Source of the DNA: Flavicella sediminum
GTDB taxonomy: Bacteria; Bacteroidota; Bacteroidia; Flavobacteriales; Flavobacteriaceae
Length of the DNA: 64,000 bases
NCBI RefSeq assembly: GCF_006381105.1
Contig: NZ_VDET01000037.1
Location: 48,315-112,314 of the forward strand
Direction: 5' to 3'
Under the pieces are notes generated by a model, which saw only the letters and a list, made by a program, of their open reading frames with translations, had not been told where the DNA came from and did no database searches. Numbering within the stretch: position 1 is the first letter of the stretch; every line of letters begins with the position of its first letter. The position numbers and the translations under genes were made by a program. Shown here one piece after another: positions 31,908-41,213 of the stretch.

Positions 31908-34367
31908 TTAGAATTTCATGGCCAGTTTAGCACTTAATACTCGACTGGTCATATAATTTGGAACACCGTATACTTGTTTGCTATAAGCATCTCTTACCCA
32001 AGTATTGGTGTTTGAATTTTGAATGTCGAATATGTTAAAGATTTCCAATCCTACATTTAGCTCTTTAAAGTTTTTTAAGAAGCCTTTTTCGTATTTCTTT
32101 TTTCCATCTACAATAATATACGAAAAACCAACATCGGCTCTTTTATAAGAAGTAAGTCGTGTTTGAAATTCATAAGGATCATTGTACGAAGGAGATCCAC
32201 CTGGTAATGGTGAATTATAAACCAAGTTTAAATATACCTTCAAATCAGGAATGGTAGGTACATAATCTTGGAATAAGATTCCTAGTTTAAAACGTTGATC
32301 TGTTGGTCTAGCTATATCTCCTTGATTGTTGATGTTTTCAGTAGTACTTAAAAGGCCTAAACTTACCCAACTTTCATTTCCAGGGACAAACTCTCCATTT
32401 AAACGTACGTCCAAACCAGAAGCTTTGGCAGTCGTCACATTATCGGCTCTATATCGAATTCGGACATTGTCAATGGTATACGCATTTACATCGCTTAAAC
32501 TTTTAAAGTAGGCTTCTGTGGTTAGTTTAAAAGGACGGCCCCACATTTGGAAACTATAATCGTTACCTAGTACAAAATGAAAAGACTCTTGAGCTTTTAC
32601 ATCGGTATTTATTTGGCCTTCAAAGTTTTTAAGTTCTCGGTAGGATGGAGGTTGATGATACCAACCACCAGATACTCTAAACATCATGTCTTTTTCCCAA
32701 TTGGGTTTTATAGAAAACTGTCCCCTTGGACTTATAGTACTTTGGTTTTCTGATGTGAAATTATCAGAAATTACATTCCAATAATGTGCTCTAATTCCTA
32801 AATTATACCATACGTCATGATCCTTCCAAACACTTCTTTTACTCCATTGTAAAAAACCAGTAGCTCTATTTATGGTTACATTATTGTTTCCACGGATAGA
32901 TTGATAAGGCTCAATAGGACCCGCATATGGCTCGTTAGGTTGTCTATTTATAACGGTATGTTCAATGGGTCTAATAGCAAAACCTGTAGAATCCAACACT
33001 TCCCATTCATTGATGCTTTCTCTAATATTTTCTTTTTGAAATTTAATACCACCTTCATAATGGTTTTCATCATCACGCGTAGAAAATTGAATTTTGATAT
33101 TTTGAATCAAAGCATCCAATTCATTTCTAGAATGATTTATTTGTCCACCAATACCACGACTAAATTCTTTTTCACCAAAATTATCTGAAGTTTCATCCTG
33201 ATTTATTTGATTTAAGGAATAGGCACCAATGATGTCAAAAAATTCTTCTTCTTGTGTATTGTAGGCCGAAGTTGTGATGTTTATTTTCATATCGTCGTTT
33301 ACACGATAGGTTGCATTTAAAGCACCAAATAGGGTAACAAATTTATCATTTTCATTTCCTTGGTAAAAAACGACAAGTTCTATAGGGTTGGATAAAGTTC
33401 CAAATTTTGTTCTTCTACTAATAGGCTGATAGTTGTAGTCGTTTACAGAAAAATTTCCAAGGAAATCTAACGTCCACTTTTTATTCAGTTTGTAAGATAA
33501 AAATGTTTGAATATCGGCAAACAAAGGTTTGTAGTTTGTTTCTGTGTCTTTAGAATTGACGAGCAGTTGATTGTTTCTGTAGCGGGCACTGGTAATTGCA
33601 GAAAGTTTTTTGTCTAAAAATTGACCTTCAAAAGTAGCACTTCCACCTAAAAGAGTAAGATTTACATTGGTTTCAGTTTTTGTAGGTTTACGGTATGTAA
33701 TGCTAAGTACTGAAGATAATTTATCGCCATATTTAGCTTGGAATCCACCTGCTGAAAAGTCAATGTCTTGGGTCATTTCAATATTTAAAAAACTCAATCC
33801 TTCTTGTTGTCCAGACCGAACTAAAAATGGACGGTAAACTTCAATACCGTTTACATAAACTAAGTTTTCGTCAAAATTACCACCTCTTACATTGTATTGG
33901 GTACTAAGTTCGTTGTTGTTGTTTACCCCAGCAAAGGTCATTAGTAAATTTTCTATTCCAGCCGTAGGACCAGGAATGTTTTTTAATTTTCTAGCTTTTA
34001 AATTGGTAATTCCTTTGGCTATTTTTCTATGATCTTGAATGGTGACTTCATCAATTTCTTCCGTTTTATAACTCATGGTAGGTGAGTAACGAAAAGTTCT
34101 TCTTTTTGGGATTTTAACTTTTTTGTACAAGTTGTTAAAAGAAACATGACTAAAGACTAATACCAATTCTTGTCGAGCTGGGATTTCTATAAAATATTCT
34201 CCATTTTCATCGGTTGTGGTTCCTTGGCCATTTTCATAGCTAATAGAAACACCTTGAACAGGTTCTCTTTTGCTATTTTTCACAGTACCCGATACAAATG
34301 CATTTTGCGCAATTAATGAGTTTATAGAGAACAGAATAAATAGAAAGAAGATGATTTTTTTCATCAA
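31908..34367 (-). CDS. TonB-dependent outer-membrane receptor with carboxypeptidase-regulatory domain
   Basis: An 819-residue outer-membrane protein. A signal peptide (cut near LIAQN) is followed by a beta-sandwich carboxypeptidase-regulatory-like domain (VSGTVKNSKREPVQGVSISY, TDENGEY). Then comes a plug domain (GPTAGIENLLMTFAGVNNNN, YNVRGGNFDENLVYVNGIEV) and a 22-strand barrel ending in a C-terminal Phe (AKLAMKF). No SusD partner is adjacent, so it is not a standard polysaccharide locus. It lies 8 bp downstream of an M23 peptidase and is probably in the same transcript. The imported substrate cannot be told. Confidence 0.9.
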   Translation of the reverse strand: MMKKIIFFLFILFSINSLIAQNAFVSGTVKNSKREPVQGVSISYENGQGTTTDENGEYFIEIPARQELVLVFSHVSFNNLYKKVKIPKRRTFRYSPTMSYKTEEIDEVTIQDHRKIAKGITNLKARKLKNIPGPTAGIENLLMTFAGVNNNNELSTQYNVRGGNFDENLVYVNGIEVYRPFLVRSGQQEGLSFLNIEMTQDIDFSAGGFQAKYGDKLSSVLSITYRKPTKTETNVNLTLLGGSATFEGQFLDKKLSAITSARYRNNQLLVNSKDTETNYKPLFADIQTFLSYKLNKKWTLDFLGNFSVNDYNYQPISRRTKFGTLSNPIELVVFYQGNENDKFVTLFGALNATYRVNDDMKINITTSAYNTQEEEFFDIIGAYSLNQINQDETSDNFGEKEFSRGIGGQINHSRNELDALIQNIKIQFSTRDDENHYEGGIKFQKENIRESINEWEVLDSTGFAIRPIEHTVINRQPNEPYAGPIEPYQSIRGNNNVTINRATGFLQWSKRSVWKDHDVWYNLGIRAHYWNVISDNFTSENQSTISPRGQFSIKPNWEKDMMFRVSGGWYHQPPSYRELKNFEGQINTDVKAQESFHFVLGNDYSFQMWGRPFKLTTEAYFKSLSDVNAYTIDNVRIRYRADNVTTAKASGLDVRLNGEFVPGNESWVSLGLLSTTENINNQGDIARPTDQRFKLGILFQDYVPTIPDLKVYLNLVYNSPLPGGSPSYNDPYEFQTRLTSYKRADVGFSYIIVDGKKKYEKGFLKNFKELNVGLEIFNIFDIQNSNTNTWVRDAYSKQVYGVPNYMTSRVLSAKLAMKF

Positions 34368-34375
34368 GAATAGTA

Positions 34376-36073
34376 TTATTTAGTGTAAAAGAACGAAGAA
34401 AATTGTTTTGTATTGCCCACATTATCTTCTGAAACGACTGTAAAGGTATGCTTTCCTTTTTTTATTTCCTTGTCATTAAAATCATAAGTCAATTTATAGG
34501 TTTTTGTATTGTACTCCATTAAAATCCATTGCCCGTCAATTTCAGCTCTAAACGATTTTAAACCAGTTAATTTGTCTTTGGTATGAATGCTTAAATATCG
34601 GTAATTAGAAATATTTTGTCCCTGGTAAAAGTTAGGTTTGTAAATAAGTGGGGCTTCAAAATCTTGATGTATTGTAAAATCACCCAATGTTTTTGTTCGA
34701 GTTTTAAAAAGAGTATCCAGTTTTTGCGTACTCATAAAATTAAAATATTTTTTATTGACCACGTTTGCGATGTAGGACTTCTTTTTAATAGAATCACTTA
34801 AATGCGTTACGTTAAAGCTTATATTGTAATATTTGTCTAAAGGAAGATTTGGCTCGTGTATAGTCGCAACATTATTTTTTACCTTAAAGTTTAAATACAA
34901 ATTGTCGTAAAAAGTGTTTTTAGGAAATTCAACAGCCACCCCATTTAGTTCAAATTTTGCTATTTTATTTCTGTCAATAAAATAGTTTGTTTTTTCTTTT
35001 TTCTTTAAAATTTTAGGAGCTTGTTTTGAGCCTATAACAGGAATTAGCATACTGGAAGAATTGCCAACGAAATCGGTGATTTTTAGTTCTATCTGATAAT
35101 TTCTGCCTTCTTTAATTGTAAGATAACCTTTTTCTTTTGTGTTTTTAAAGATGCTTAATTTACTCCTAGGATGTATATGTGTCTTTTGGTATTTTCTTCT
35201 AATCTTACTGTAATAAGGATAGTCAATTAATAGATTCAGGTATTTTGATTCCGCAAAAGAAAACGTTTCTAGTTGGTGTTCATAAACGGTTTTTCCGTTA
35301 GAAATCATTTCAATTTTATAAACTCCATTTTTATTGGTTGCCCCGTCCTGTCTATCGTAAGTATTTATAGAGAAACCAATTTTTCCGTAGGCTTTTATAG
35401 GGCTTGCTTTGTGTTTTTTAGCGTCTATTTTTCTGAATTGTATAGGCAAAGGAATGTTACTTAGATTAACATGAGAAGAATCATTGAAGGCATAAGCTCT
35501 CAAATGAGAGATAATTGGCGCTTTGGTGTCTTTTGGTATCAGGCCAAAATGCATAGGGTTAATTATTTTTTCCGTTTTAGAGTTTCTTATTTCAAAATGT
35601 AAATGGGGAGCAGAAGAACTTCCCGTGTTTCCTGAAAAAGCAATGATTTCATTTTTAGCAATAGGTAATTCTGTTTTATTAGGAAATAAATGAATGTCAA
35701 AAGATTCTTTTTGGTATTGTCTTTTTTTGACAAATTCTTCAATTTTTTTGTTGAATTTTTTTAAATGTGCATAAACAGTCGTATAGCCATTTGGATGCGT
35801 AATGTATAGTGCTTTTCCATAGCCCCACAAAGAAATTTTTATTCTGGAGACGTATCCTTCTGCTGCTGAATGCACATTCAAGCCTTCTTTTCCCAAAGTT
35901 TTAAAATCGATTCCTGAATGAAAATGACCTGTACGAAGTTCGCCAAAAGTACCCGCTAAAATCATAGGGTTTTCTAAAGGCTGACTGAAATAATTTTGAG
36001 GATATTTATTTTGAGAAGCAACTAGCGTGATGCTAAAAATACTGAATAAGAGGGCTACTATTTTTTTTTTCAA
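34376..36073 (-). CDS. M23 family metallopeptidase (LytM domain)
   Basis: A 565-residue secreted protein. After a signal peptide (cut near VASQN) comes an M23 peptidase domain. GHFHSGIDFK supplies the first His and Asp zinc ligands, and SAPHLHFEIRN supplies the HxH motif. The remaining ~380 residues form beta-rich domains of unknown function. M23 enzymes cut peptidoglycan cross-links or act as LytM-type amidase activators. All zinc ligands are present, so it may be active. The gene is 8 bp ahead of the TonB receptor. Confidence 0.9.
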   Translation of the reverse strand: MKKKIVALLFSIFSITLVASQNKYPQNYFSQPLENPMILAGTFGELRTGHFHSGIDFKTLGKEGLNVHSAAEGYVSRIKISLWGYGKALYITHPNGYTTVYAHLKKFNKKIEEFVKKRQYQKESFDIHLFPNKTELPIAKNEIIAFSGNTGSSSAPHLHFEIRNSKTEKIINPMHFGLIPKDTKAPIISHLRAYAFNDSSHVNLSNIPLPIQFRKIDAKKHKASPIKAYGKIGFSINTYDRQDGATNKNGVYKIEMISNGKTVYEHQLETFSFAESKYLNLLIDYPYYSKIRRKYQKTHIHPRSKLSIFKNTKEKGYLTIKEGRNYQIELKITDFVGNSSSMLIPVIGSKQAPKILKKKEKTNYFIDRNKIAKFELNGVAVEFPKNTFYDNLYLNFKVKNNVATIHEPNLPLDKYYNISFNVTHLSDSIKKKSYIANVVNKKYFNFMSTQKLDTLFKTRTKTLGDFTIHQDFEAPLIYKPNFYQGQNISNYRYLSIHTKDKLTGLKSFRAEIDGQWILMEYNTKTYKLTYDFNDKEIKKGKHTFTVVSEDNVGNTKQFSSFFYTK

Positions 36074-36188
36074 GAGTTCTTTTTATTTATTGCTAAAGTA
36101 TGAATAATATAGGATTTTGAAAAGAAATGTGCTAGGCACTTGTGAAACAGAAATCTAAAAAATAAATGCGTAAAAAACACGTAAAATG

Positions 36189-36218
36189 TTGTATTTTAAC
36201 TTTGGAATGTTAACTTTG
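36189..36218 (+). promoter_or_regulatory. Promoter for the zapB-like/zapA operon
   Basis: TTG (36189-36191), 19 bases, then TAACTTTG (36211-36218): the standard -33/-7 layout of Bacteroidota. A second TAACTTTG at 36197-36204 lies upstream without a clear -33. The start codon at 36247 follows by 28 bases. Confidence 0.65.
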
Positions 36219-36246
36219 TAACAATAGTTTTGAAATTAAGAGCCAT

Positions 36247-36537
36247 ATGAGTAATTTTTTGGAAACCGTTGGTTTGCTAGAAGATAAATTAAAAAATCTG
36301 CTAGAGAAATATGAGTTTCTAAAAAAAGAAAATGAAATTTTACTTGGAAATATTAATGAACTTCAACAAACAAAGATGTTTTATGAAGAAGAATTGAAAA
36401 ACGAACAAGAAAATTATAGGTTGTTAAAAATAGCCAAAACTATTGATGGTGGTAAGATAGATAGTAAAGAAACAAAACAAAAGATAAATGCTTTGGTTCG
36501 AGAAATAGACAAGTGTATTGTTAAATTGAATCAATAA
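36247..36537 (+). CDS. Coiled-coil protein, ZapB-like
   Basis: A 96-residue protein that is almost entirely a predicted coiled coil: heptad-like LLEDKLKNLLEKYEFLKKEN and YEEELKNEQENYRLL, then a basic C-terminal segment. It has no signal or membrane segment. It sits 12 bp before zapA in the same operon. In other bacteria ZapB-type coiled coils join the FtsZ ring through ZapA, and the position and size suggest the same here. Sequence identity to E. coli ZapB is low in such proteins, so the role is inferred from context. Confidence 0.65.
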   Translation: MSNFLETVGLLEDKLKNLLEKYEFLKKENEILLGNINELQQTKMFYEEELKNEQENYRLLKIAKTIDGGKIDSKETKQKINALVREIDKCIVKLNQ

Positions 36538-36549
36538 GTTCTTTAAATA

Positions 36550-36843
36550 ATGGCAAATAAGTTCAAAATAAAAGTAGTTATTGGAGGGAGAACTTATCCT
36601 TTGCATGTGAACAATGCAATAGAAGAGGAGGGAACCCGAAAAGCTGCAGATAAAATCAATGCGTTGATTGCTAGATTTGAACAAGACTATGCGGTAAGTG
36701 ATAAACAAGATGTATTGGCCATGTGTGCTTTGCAATTTGCTTCCAAATTAGAAATAAATGCTGTTAAAGAAAACGAAGACTTAAACAAAGCGAAAAATAA
36801 ATTAGACCAGTTGCATGAATTGTTAGATGCAAATTTGGGATAA
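36550..36843 (+). CDS. zapA: Cell division protein ZapA
   Basis: A 97-residue FtsZ-ring-associated protein. The N-terminal domain has KIKVVIGGRTYPL, the typical beta strand and turn; EGTRKAADKINALI follows; the C-terminal helix (ALQFASKLEINAVKENEDL) forms the coiled coil used for dimer and tetramer contact. Length is normal for ZapA. It promotes FtsZ filament bundling at the division site. As in many bacteria, a 6S-RNA-like structure follows it directly. Confidence 0.9.
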   Translation: MANKFKIKVVIGGRTYPLHVNNAIEEEGTRKAADKINALIARFEQDYAVSDKQDVLAMCALQFASKLEINAVKENEDLNKAKNKLDQLHELLDANLG

Positions 36844-36868
36844 GGTTTTTTATTAGAATACGATACTG

Positions 36869-37025
36869 CCTACATTGGTTAATGTTTGATAAACTCAACG
36901 CGATTCCATTAAAAAGGATGAGTCATAATAGCTAAAGTATGCCGATTTACTCGGAAACTTGACCTATTAGTTAGTCCTAAACTTGTTATTTTGGAGTTTA
37001 TATAAACCAACTAATGTAGGTTTTT
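36869..37025 (+). ncRNA. ssrS: 6S RNA candidate between zapA and rny
   Basis: The 205 bp between zapA and rny folds into one long rod. The outer stem pairs CCTACATT (36869-) with AATGTAGG (to 37020), then GTT with AAC, and ATAAACTC with GAGTTTAT. A large, nearly unpaired bubble of ~15-18 bases per side follows. The inner stem has AGGA/TCCT, AATAG/CTATT, AAGT/ACTT and a CCG-ATTTACT-CGG tip. Closing stem, central bubble and terminal stem are the 6S RNA plan that mimics an open promoter. T5 follows the closing stem. zapA-ssrS synteny is known in proteobacteria, and a 6S-Flavo class is known in Bacteroidota. Exact ends are estimated. Confidence 0.68.
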
Positions 37026-37048
37026 ATATATATATAATTTAGATAAAC

Positions 37049-38620
37049 ATGGAAACAATCACCATAACTGGTATAGTCATTGGAACAGCAATAGGTCTAG
37101 TGATAGGATTGGTAATCACAAAGATACTCGAGAAAAAAAGAGGTTCGGAGATTATTAATAAAGCAAAAAGAACAGCTTCAAATAGAGTAAAATCAGCTCA
37201 TAAAGAGGCTGAGTCAATTAAGAAAGACAAAATTTTACAAGCGAAAGAAAGGTTTATAGAACTAAAATCTGAGCACGAAAAAGTAATACTTTCCAGAGAA
37301 AAGAAGATCGCTGATGTAGAGAAAAGATTGAGAGATAAAGAATCTCAATTATCTTCAGAGTTAGACAAGAACAGAAAATTAAATAAAGAATTGGCAACGA
37401 AAGAAGCCGATTACGATTACCGTTTAGATTTCTTAGAAAAAAAACAGACAGAGATTGACAAAGTTCATAAGAGACAAGTAGAGCAACTAGAAGTTATTTC
37501 TGGTATTTCTGCAGAAGATGCTAAATCTGAATTGGTAGCTTCATTAAAAGAGGAAGCGAAATCTGATGCGATGTCTTATGTACAAGATATTATGGAGGAA
37601 GCGAAGTTAACAGCTGAGCAAGATGCCCGAAAAATTATCTTAAATACTATTCAGAGAGTAGGAGTAGAGCAATCTATTGAAAACTGTGTATCTGTATTTA
37701 ACCTTGAATCTGATGATGTAAAAGGTAGAATTATTGGTAGAGAAGGTAGAAATATTAGAGCAATAGAATCGGCAACTGGTGTAGAAATTATTGTTGATGA
37801 TACTCCTGAAGCAATTATTCTTTCTTGTTTTGATCCTGTGAGAAGAGAAGTTGCAAGATTGTCTTTGCATAACTTAGTAACAGACGGTAGAATTCACCCT
37901 GCTAGAATTGAAGAAGTTGTTAAAAAGACAGAAAAACAAATTCAACAAGAAATTATTGAAGTTGGGAAACGTACCGTAATTGATTTAGGAATTCATGGAC
38001 TGCATCCTGAATTGATCAAAACAGTGGGTAGAATGAAATTCCGTTCTTCTTATGGTCAAAATTTATTGCAGCACTCTAGAGAAGTAGCCAATTTATGTGC
38101 TTTAATGGCTACAGAATTAGGTTTGAATCCGAAAGTAGCCAAACGCGCCGGATTGTTGCATGATATAGGTAAAGTGCCTGATACAGAAACAGAATTACCA
38201 CATGCATTGTTAGGAATGCAATGGGCTGAGAAGTATGGTGAAAAACCAGATGTATGTAATGCTATTGGTGCCCATCATGATGAAATTGAAATGAAAACAT
38301 TGTATGCACCTATCGTTCAGGTTTGTGATGCAATTTCAGGAGCTAGACCTGGAGCTAGACGTCAAGTTTTAGATTCTTATATACAACGTTTGAAAGATTT
38401 AGAAGATTTAGCATTCGGATTTACAGGAGTTCAAAAAGCGTATGCAATTCAAGCAGGTAGAGAATTACGTGTATTGGTAGAAAGTTCAAAGGTAGATGAC
38501 GCAAAAGCATCAGAATTGTCTTTCAATATTTCACAAAAAATACAAAATGACATGACCTATCCTGGTCAGGTTAAAGTAACTGTAATTAGAGAAACAAGAG
38601 CGGTAAACGTAGCGAAGTAA
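37049..38620 (+). CDS. rny: Ribonuclease Y
   Basis: A 523-residue membrane-anchored endoribonuclease that starts bulk mRNA decay. It has an N-terminal transmembrane helix ([16 protein letters not shown]), a long charged coiled coil (residues ~30-190), a KH RNA-binding domain ([20 protein letters not shown]) and an HD domain ([35 protein letters not shown]) with the metal-binding His-Asp. Length and domain order are typical. It is followed by a strong terminator. Upstream lies the 6S-like RNA, and the short 28-bp distance suggests a separate promoter overlapping the end of that RNA or read-through from it. Confidence 0.96.
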   Translation: METITITGIVIGTAIGLVIGLVITKILEKKRGSEIINKAKRTASNRVKSAHKEAESIKKDKILQAKERFIELKSEHEKVILSREKKIADVEKRLRDKESQLSSELDKNRKLNKELATKEADYDYRLDFLEKKQTEIDKVHKRQVEQLEVISGISAEDAKSELVASLKEEAKSDAMSYVQDIMEEAKLTAEQDARKIILNTIQRVGVEQSIENCVSVFNLESDDVKGRIIGREGRNIRAIESATGVEIIVDDTPEAIILSCFDPVRREVARLSLHNLVTDGRIHPARIEEVVKKTEKQIQQEIIEVGKRTVIDLGIHGLHPELIKTVGRMKFRSSYGQNLLQHSREVANLCALMATELGLNPKVAKRAGLLHDIGKVPDTETELPHALLGMQWAEKYGEKPDVCNAIGAHHDEIEMKTLYAPIVQVCDAISGARPGARRQVLDSYIQRLKDLEDLAFGFTGVQKAYAIQAGRELRVLVESSKVDDAKASELSFNISQKIQNDMTYPGQVKVTVIRETRAVNVAK

Positions 38621-38640
38621 TCGGTTATACAGATATATAC

Positions 38641-38677
38641 AAAAAAAGCTATCCATTTTGGATAGCTTTTTTTTTGT
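38641..38677. terminator. Bidirectional terminator between rny and the sigma gene
   Basis: AAAAGCTATCC and GGATAGCTTTT pair around ATTTT, with A7 before and T9 after. It lies between convergent genes and can serve both. Confidence 0.9.
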
Positions 38678-38681
38678 TTTG

Positions 38682-39242
38682 TTATTCTAGATTTTTAGAA
38701 GTTTTGATTATTTCAGAAAGTAATTTTTTTGCTCGTAAAATTTTCACTTTTATATTGTTCATCGGTTCATTCAATTCTTCCGATATTTCCTTATAACTGA
38801 GTTCTTGAAAATAACGCAAATTGATGACCTTTTGGTAATGTGGCTTTAGTTGCTTGATATACCTTAGTAGCTGTGCTAGATTCTGTTCAATAATTAATTG
38901 ATCCTCTGGTGTCGGTGTGTCGTCTGAAATATGATGTGAGCGATCTGGATCGTTATCTAAAGATACAGTTGGTGTCTTTTTTTTACGCAATTCATCAATC
39001 TGTAAGTTTTTAGAGATGGTAAGGAGCCAGGTTTTAAAATTATAAGATTCTTTATAAAGTGCTATTTTATCAAAGGCTTTTGAAAATGTTTGTATGGTGA
39101 TGTCTTCCGCTAAATTCTCGTCATGGATACGCGAAAGTTGGAAGAGATAAATATCATTCCAGTAAAGGTTTAATAAAGCTTTAAACGCAGCTTGTTTGCC
39201 TTCTTTGGCTTCAATAATTAAATGTATTTCCTGTTTCGTCAT
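38682..39242 (-). CDS. RNA polymerase sigma factor, ECF type
   Basis: A 186-residue sigma factor. Region 2 has LAEDITIQTFSKAFDKI and NFKTWLLTISKNLQIDELRKKK; region 4 has LKPHYQKVINLRYFQELSYKEISEELNEPMNNIKVKILRAKKLL. A acidic linker (DNDPDRSHHISDDTPTPEDQ) joins them. No anti-sigma gene is adjacent. It is the last gene of a three-gene minus-strand operon after a 61-residue Cys-rich membrane protein and a glycosyltransferase (26 bp), and the terminator at 38641-38677 ends the unit. Confidence 0.9.
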   Translation of the reverse strand: MTKQEIHLIIEAKEGKQAAFKALLNLYWNDIYLFQLSRIHDENLAEDITIQTFSKAFDKIALYKESYNFKTWLLTISKNLQIDELRKKKTPTVSLDNDPDRSHHISDDTPTPEDQLIIEQNLAQLLRYIKQLKPHYQKVINLRYFQELSYKEISEELNEPMNNIKVKILRAKKLLSEIIKTSKNLE

Positions 39243-39268
39243 TTTAATATACCAACTTCATATAAAAG

Positions 39269-40372
39269 TTACCAGTGGGTGGGTGCGCTAATTTTATTTT
39301 TAACAAAAATAACGAACTGCATAAAAATAAGTGTTATTTCCGTAATTGGTGCCCATAAAATTAAATCTTTTTCATTTAGCCTTTTAGAGCTAAGTCCAAT
39401 GCTTAGGTAAAAGAAAAAGTACCGTATGAATATGAGTATTCCGACAATTTTAAGTTGGAAGTTAAAGCTAAGCAGTAGAATTGAAAATAGAAAAAAGCTG
39501 ATTTGAGAAGTGTAAAACAAACCCAATAACAATTTGTGTTTTAATTTGTAATGTTTTGCAGTTGATACATGTCTTCTTTTTTGCAAAATCCAATCTTTAA
39601 AATTGGTTTCCGGTTTAGAGACAGTAAAACTATTATTGGAAATATTGCAAATGGTATTTTGTTTGTTGGCAATTTCATTTATCAACAAATCATCATCTCC
39701 AGATTTGATTTTTATATGCTTTATAAAGCCATTAACCTTAAAAAAATCACTTTTTGTATAGGCTAAATTTCTACCTACGCCCATATATGGATTTCCGGCA
39801 TTGGCATAAGAAAAATATTGAATGGCGGTTAGTAAAGTTTCAAAACGAATAAGTTTGTTTAAGAATGAATATTTAATTTTTGCATAAGCACCATAACCTA
39901 AAACGATGGTTTTGTTCTTTGAAAACTGACTGGCCATGTCTTCAATCCATAAGTCATTTAAAGGAATACAATCGGCATCTGTAAATAAAAGGTGCTCGTA
40001 TTTGGCTGCTTTGATACCTAAGGTCAAAGCGTATTTTTTGTTTCCCCAAAAATTCTCACAATCTTGAATGTTGACAATTTTTATATGCTTGTGTTTTTCA
40101 GCAAAGTCTTCCATAACTTCTGCGGTATCATCAGTAGATCGATCATTGATCAACACCAATTCAAAATCATTGGAATAATTTTGTTTTAAGATAAGTGGAA
40201 GCGTTTCTTTTAAATTTTCTGCTTCATTTTTGGCACAAACAAGTACAGAAATAGGAGGAGAATCTGCAAATTTTTGTTTTTTATTAGAGCTAAAGCCTGT
40301 AGAAAAAAAAAGATAATAAATAACTTGAATAGCACAAATAACTATAAAAGCATAGAATAAGTATAAGAGCAT
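39269..40372 (-). CDS. Membrane glycosyltransferase, family 2
   Basis: A 367-residue GT-A glycosyltransferase. An N-terminal membrane helix (residues ~2-24) is followed by the catalytic domain: SVLVCAKNEAENL, INDRSTDDTAEVM, the metal-binding FTDADCIPLN, GSGDD-like KSGDDDLLI and the QKRRH end motif. Two or three further membrane helices lie at the C-terminus. This layout is that of processive or lipid-directed GT2 enzymes that add a sugar on the cytoplasmic side of the inner membrane. It is 3 bp from the small membrane protein gene upstream. Acceptor unknown. Confidence 0.88.
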   Translation of the reverse strand: MLLYLFYAFIVICAIQVIYYLFFSTGFSSNKKQKFADSPPISVLVCAKNEAENLKETLPLILKQNYSNDFELVLINDRSTDDTAEVMEDFAEKHKHIKIVNIQDCENFWGNKKYALTLGIKAAKYEHLLFTDADCIPLNDLWIEDMASQFSKNKTIVLGYGAYAKIKYSFLNKLIRFETLLTAIQYFSYANAGNPYMGVGRNLAYTKSDFFKVNGFIKHIKIKSGDDDLLINEIANKQNTICNISNNSFTVSKPETNFKDWILQKRRHVSTAKHYKLKHKLLLGLFYTSQISFFLFSILLLSFNFQLKIVGILIFIRYFFFYLSIGLSSKRLNEKDLILWAPITEITLIFMQFVIFVKNKISAPTHW

Positions 40373-40375
40373 TTT

Positions 40376-40561
40376 TTACTTATTTTCACAGTCTTCAGGC
40401 ATTTTTCCACAAAAACCACAAGGCTCACCATCTTCATTAAAATTTGAATTTTGACTAGCACAGGTTCCAGCAAATTTACCGTCTTTTTTGGCCCATATTT
40501 TGATGGCAATTCCGGCAAATGCAAGTGCTAATAATACGATGGTAATGATCAGTAATTTCAT
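40376..40561 (-). CDS. Small Cys-rich membrane-anchored protein, 61 residues
   Basis: A 61-residue protein with an N-terminal transmembrane helix (residues ~2-24) and a short tail containing four cysteines: GTCASQN, GEPCGFCGK and PEDCENK. The CxxC pair with two flanking cysteines could bind a metal or form disulfides. Its stop is 3 bp before the glycosyltransferase start, so it is co-translated with it. Proteins of this size and pattern are common in flavobacteria and annotated only as membrane or secreted proteins. Function unknown. Confidence 0.75.
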   Translation of the reverse strand: MKLLIITIVLLALAFAGIAIKIWAKKDGKFAGTCASQNSNFNEDGEPCGFCGKMPEDCENK

Positions 40562-40680
40562 AATAAATATATTAGACTACAAAGATAGTTAATTGGAAAA
40601 TATAGCGTTTGAAAATGAATTCTTTTTTTCGGTTTTATCCCGATTTATTCTATAGTTATTTGTGTTCCTAGATTTTGACT

Positions 40681-40725
40681 AAAAAAAAGCCCCCATCTAA
40701 CTATTGATTTAGATGGGGGCTTTTT
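40681..40725 (-). terminator. Terminator of the add-yhcH operon
   Basis: AAAAAGCCCCCATCTAA pairs with TTAGATGGGGGCTTTTT across an eight-base loop, with A/T tracts on both sides. It lies 23 bp beyond the YhcH stop. Confidence 0.9.
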
Positions 40726-40748
40726 ATACTTGCTAAGTAGGTTACATA

Positions 40749-41210
40749 CTATAGCTCATCTTTTAAAACTTTGATGACGAATTTTCTTAGTTTTTTAGGG
40801 TAATCTACCTGAATCATTGTTTGATGAATGTCATCAGGAAAAAAGATCGCGAAGTAACCTGTCTTTAGTTTTAATTTTGGTAAAGGTTCTAAAGTATAGA
40901 ACGTAAAATCTTCTGTTTCATTATATGGAGTTGTCGGTTTCTGATTTACCAGCGTCGTCATTCCTACATTTTCTTCTCCAGCCACCATATATTGAATATC
41001 AATATACTTTTTGTGTGATTCTGATTTGCAAATTACTTCTTTTAAAGTATTGTATTCCATTAGAATTCCAAATACTTCGTCACCATCAATACTGTGTTTT
41101 CCTAATTTAGCCTCACTTAAGTCTGTTTGATTGATGTAATCAAAAGCTTTTTTAAATCTTGGGTGACAATTGGAATACAGATGTTGATTGTCAATTTTAT
41201 CTAGAATCAT
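40749..41210 (-). CDS. YhcH/YjgK/YiaL family protein
   Basis: A 153-residue cupin-like protein. Signatures of the family: LGKHSIDGDEVFGILMEY, ESHKKYIDIQYMVAGEE and FAIFFPDDIHQTMI, the last carrying the metal-binding Asp and His. Members include EbgC and proteins of sialic acid and sugar catabolism; many are thought to be sugar isomerases or anomerases. It lies 3 bp downstream of adenosine deaminase, a combination without an obvious common substrate. A sialate O-acetylesterase is encoded further upstream, which may hint at sialic-acid-type sugars. Confidence 0.9.
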   Translation of the reverse strand: MILDKIDNQHLYSNCHPRFKKAFDYINQTDLSEAKLGKHSIDGDEVFGILMEYNTLKEVICKSESHKKYIDIQYMVAGEENVGMTTLVNQKPTTPYNETEDFTFYTLEPLPKLKLKTGYFAIFFPDDIHQTMIQVDYPKKLRKFVIKVLKDEL

Positions 41211-41213
41211 TTT

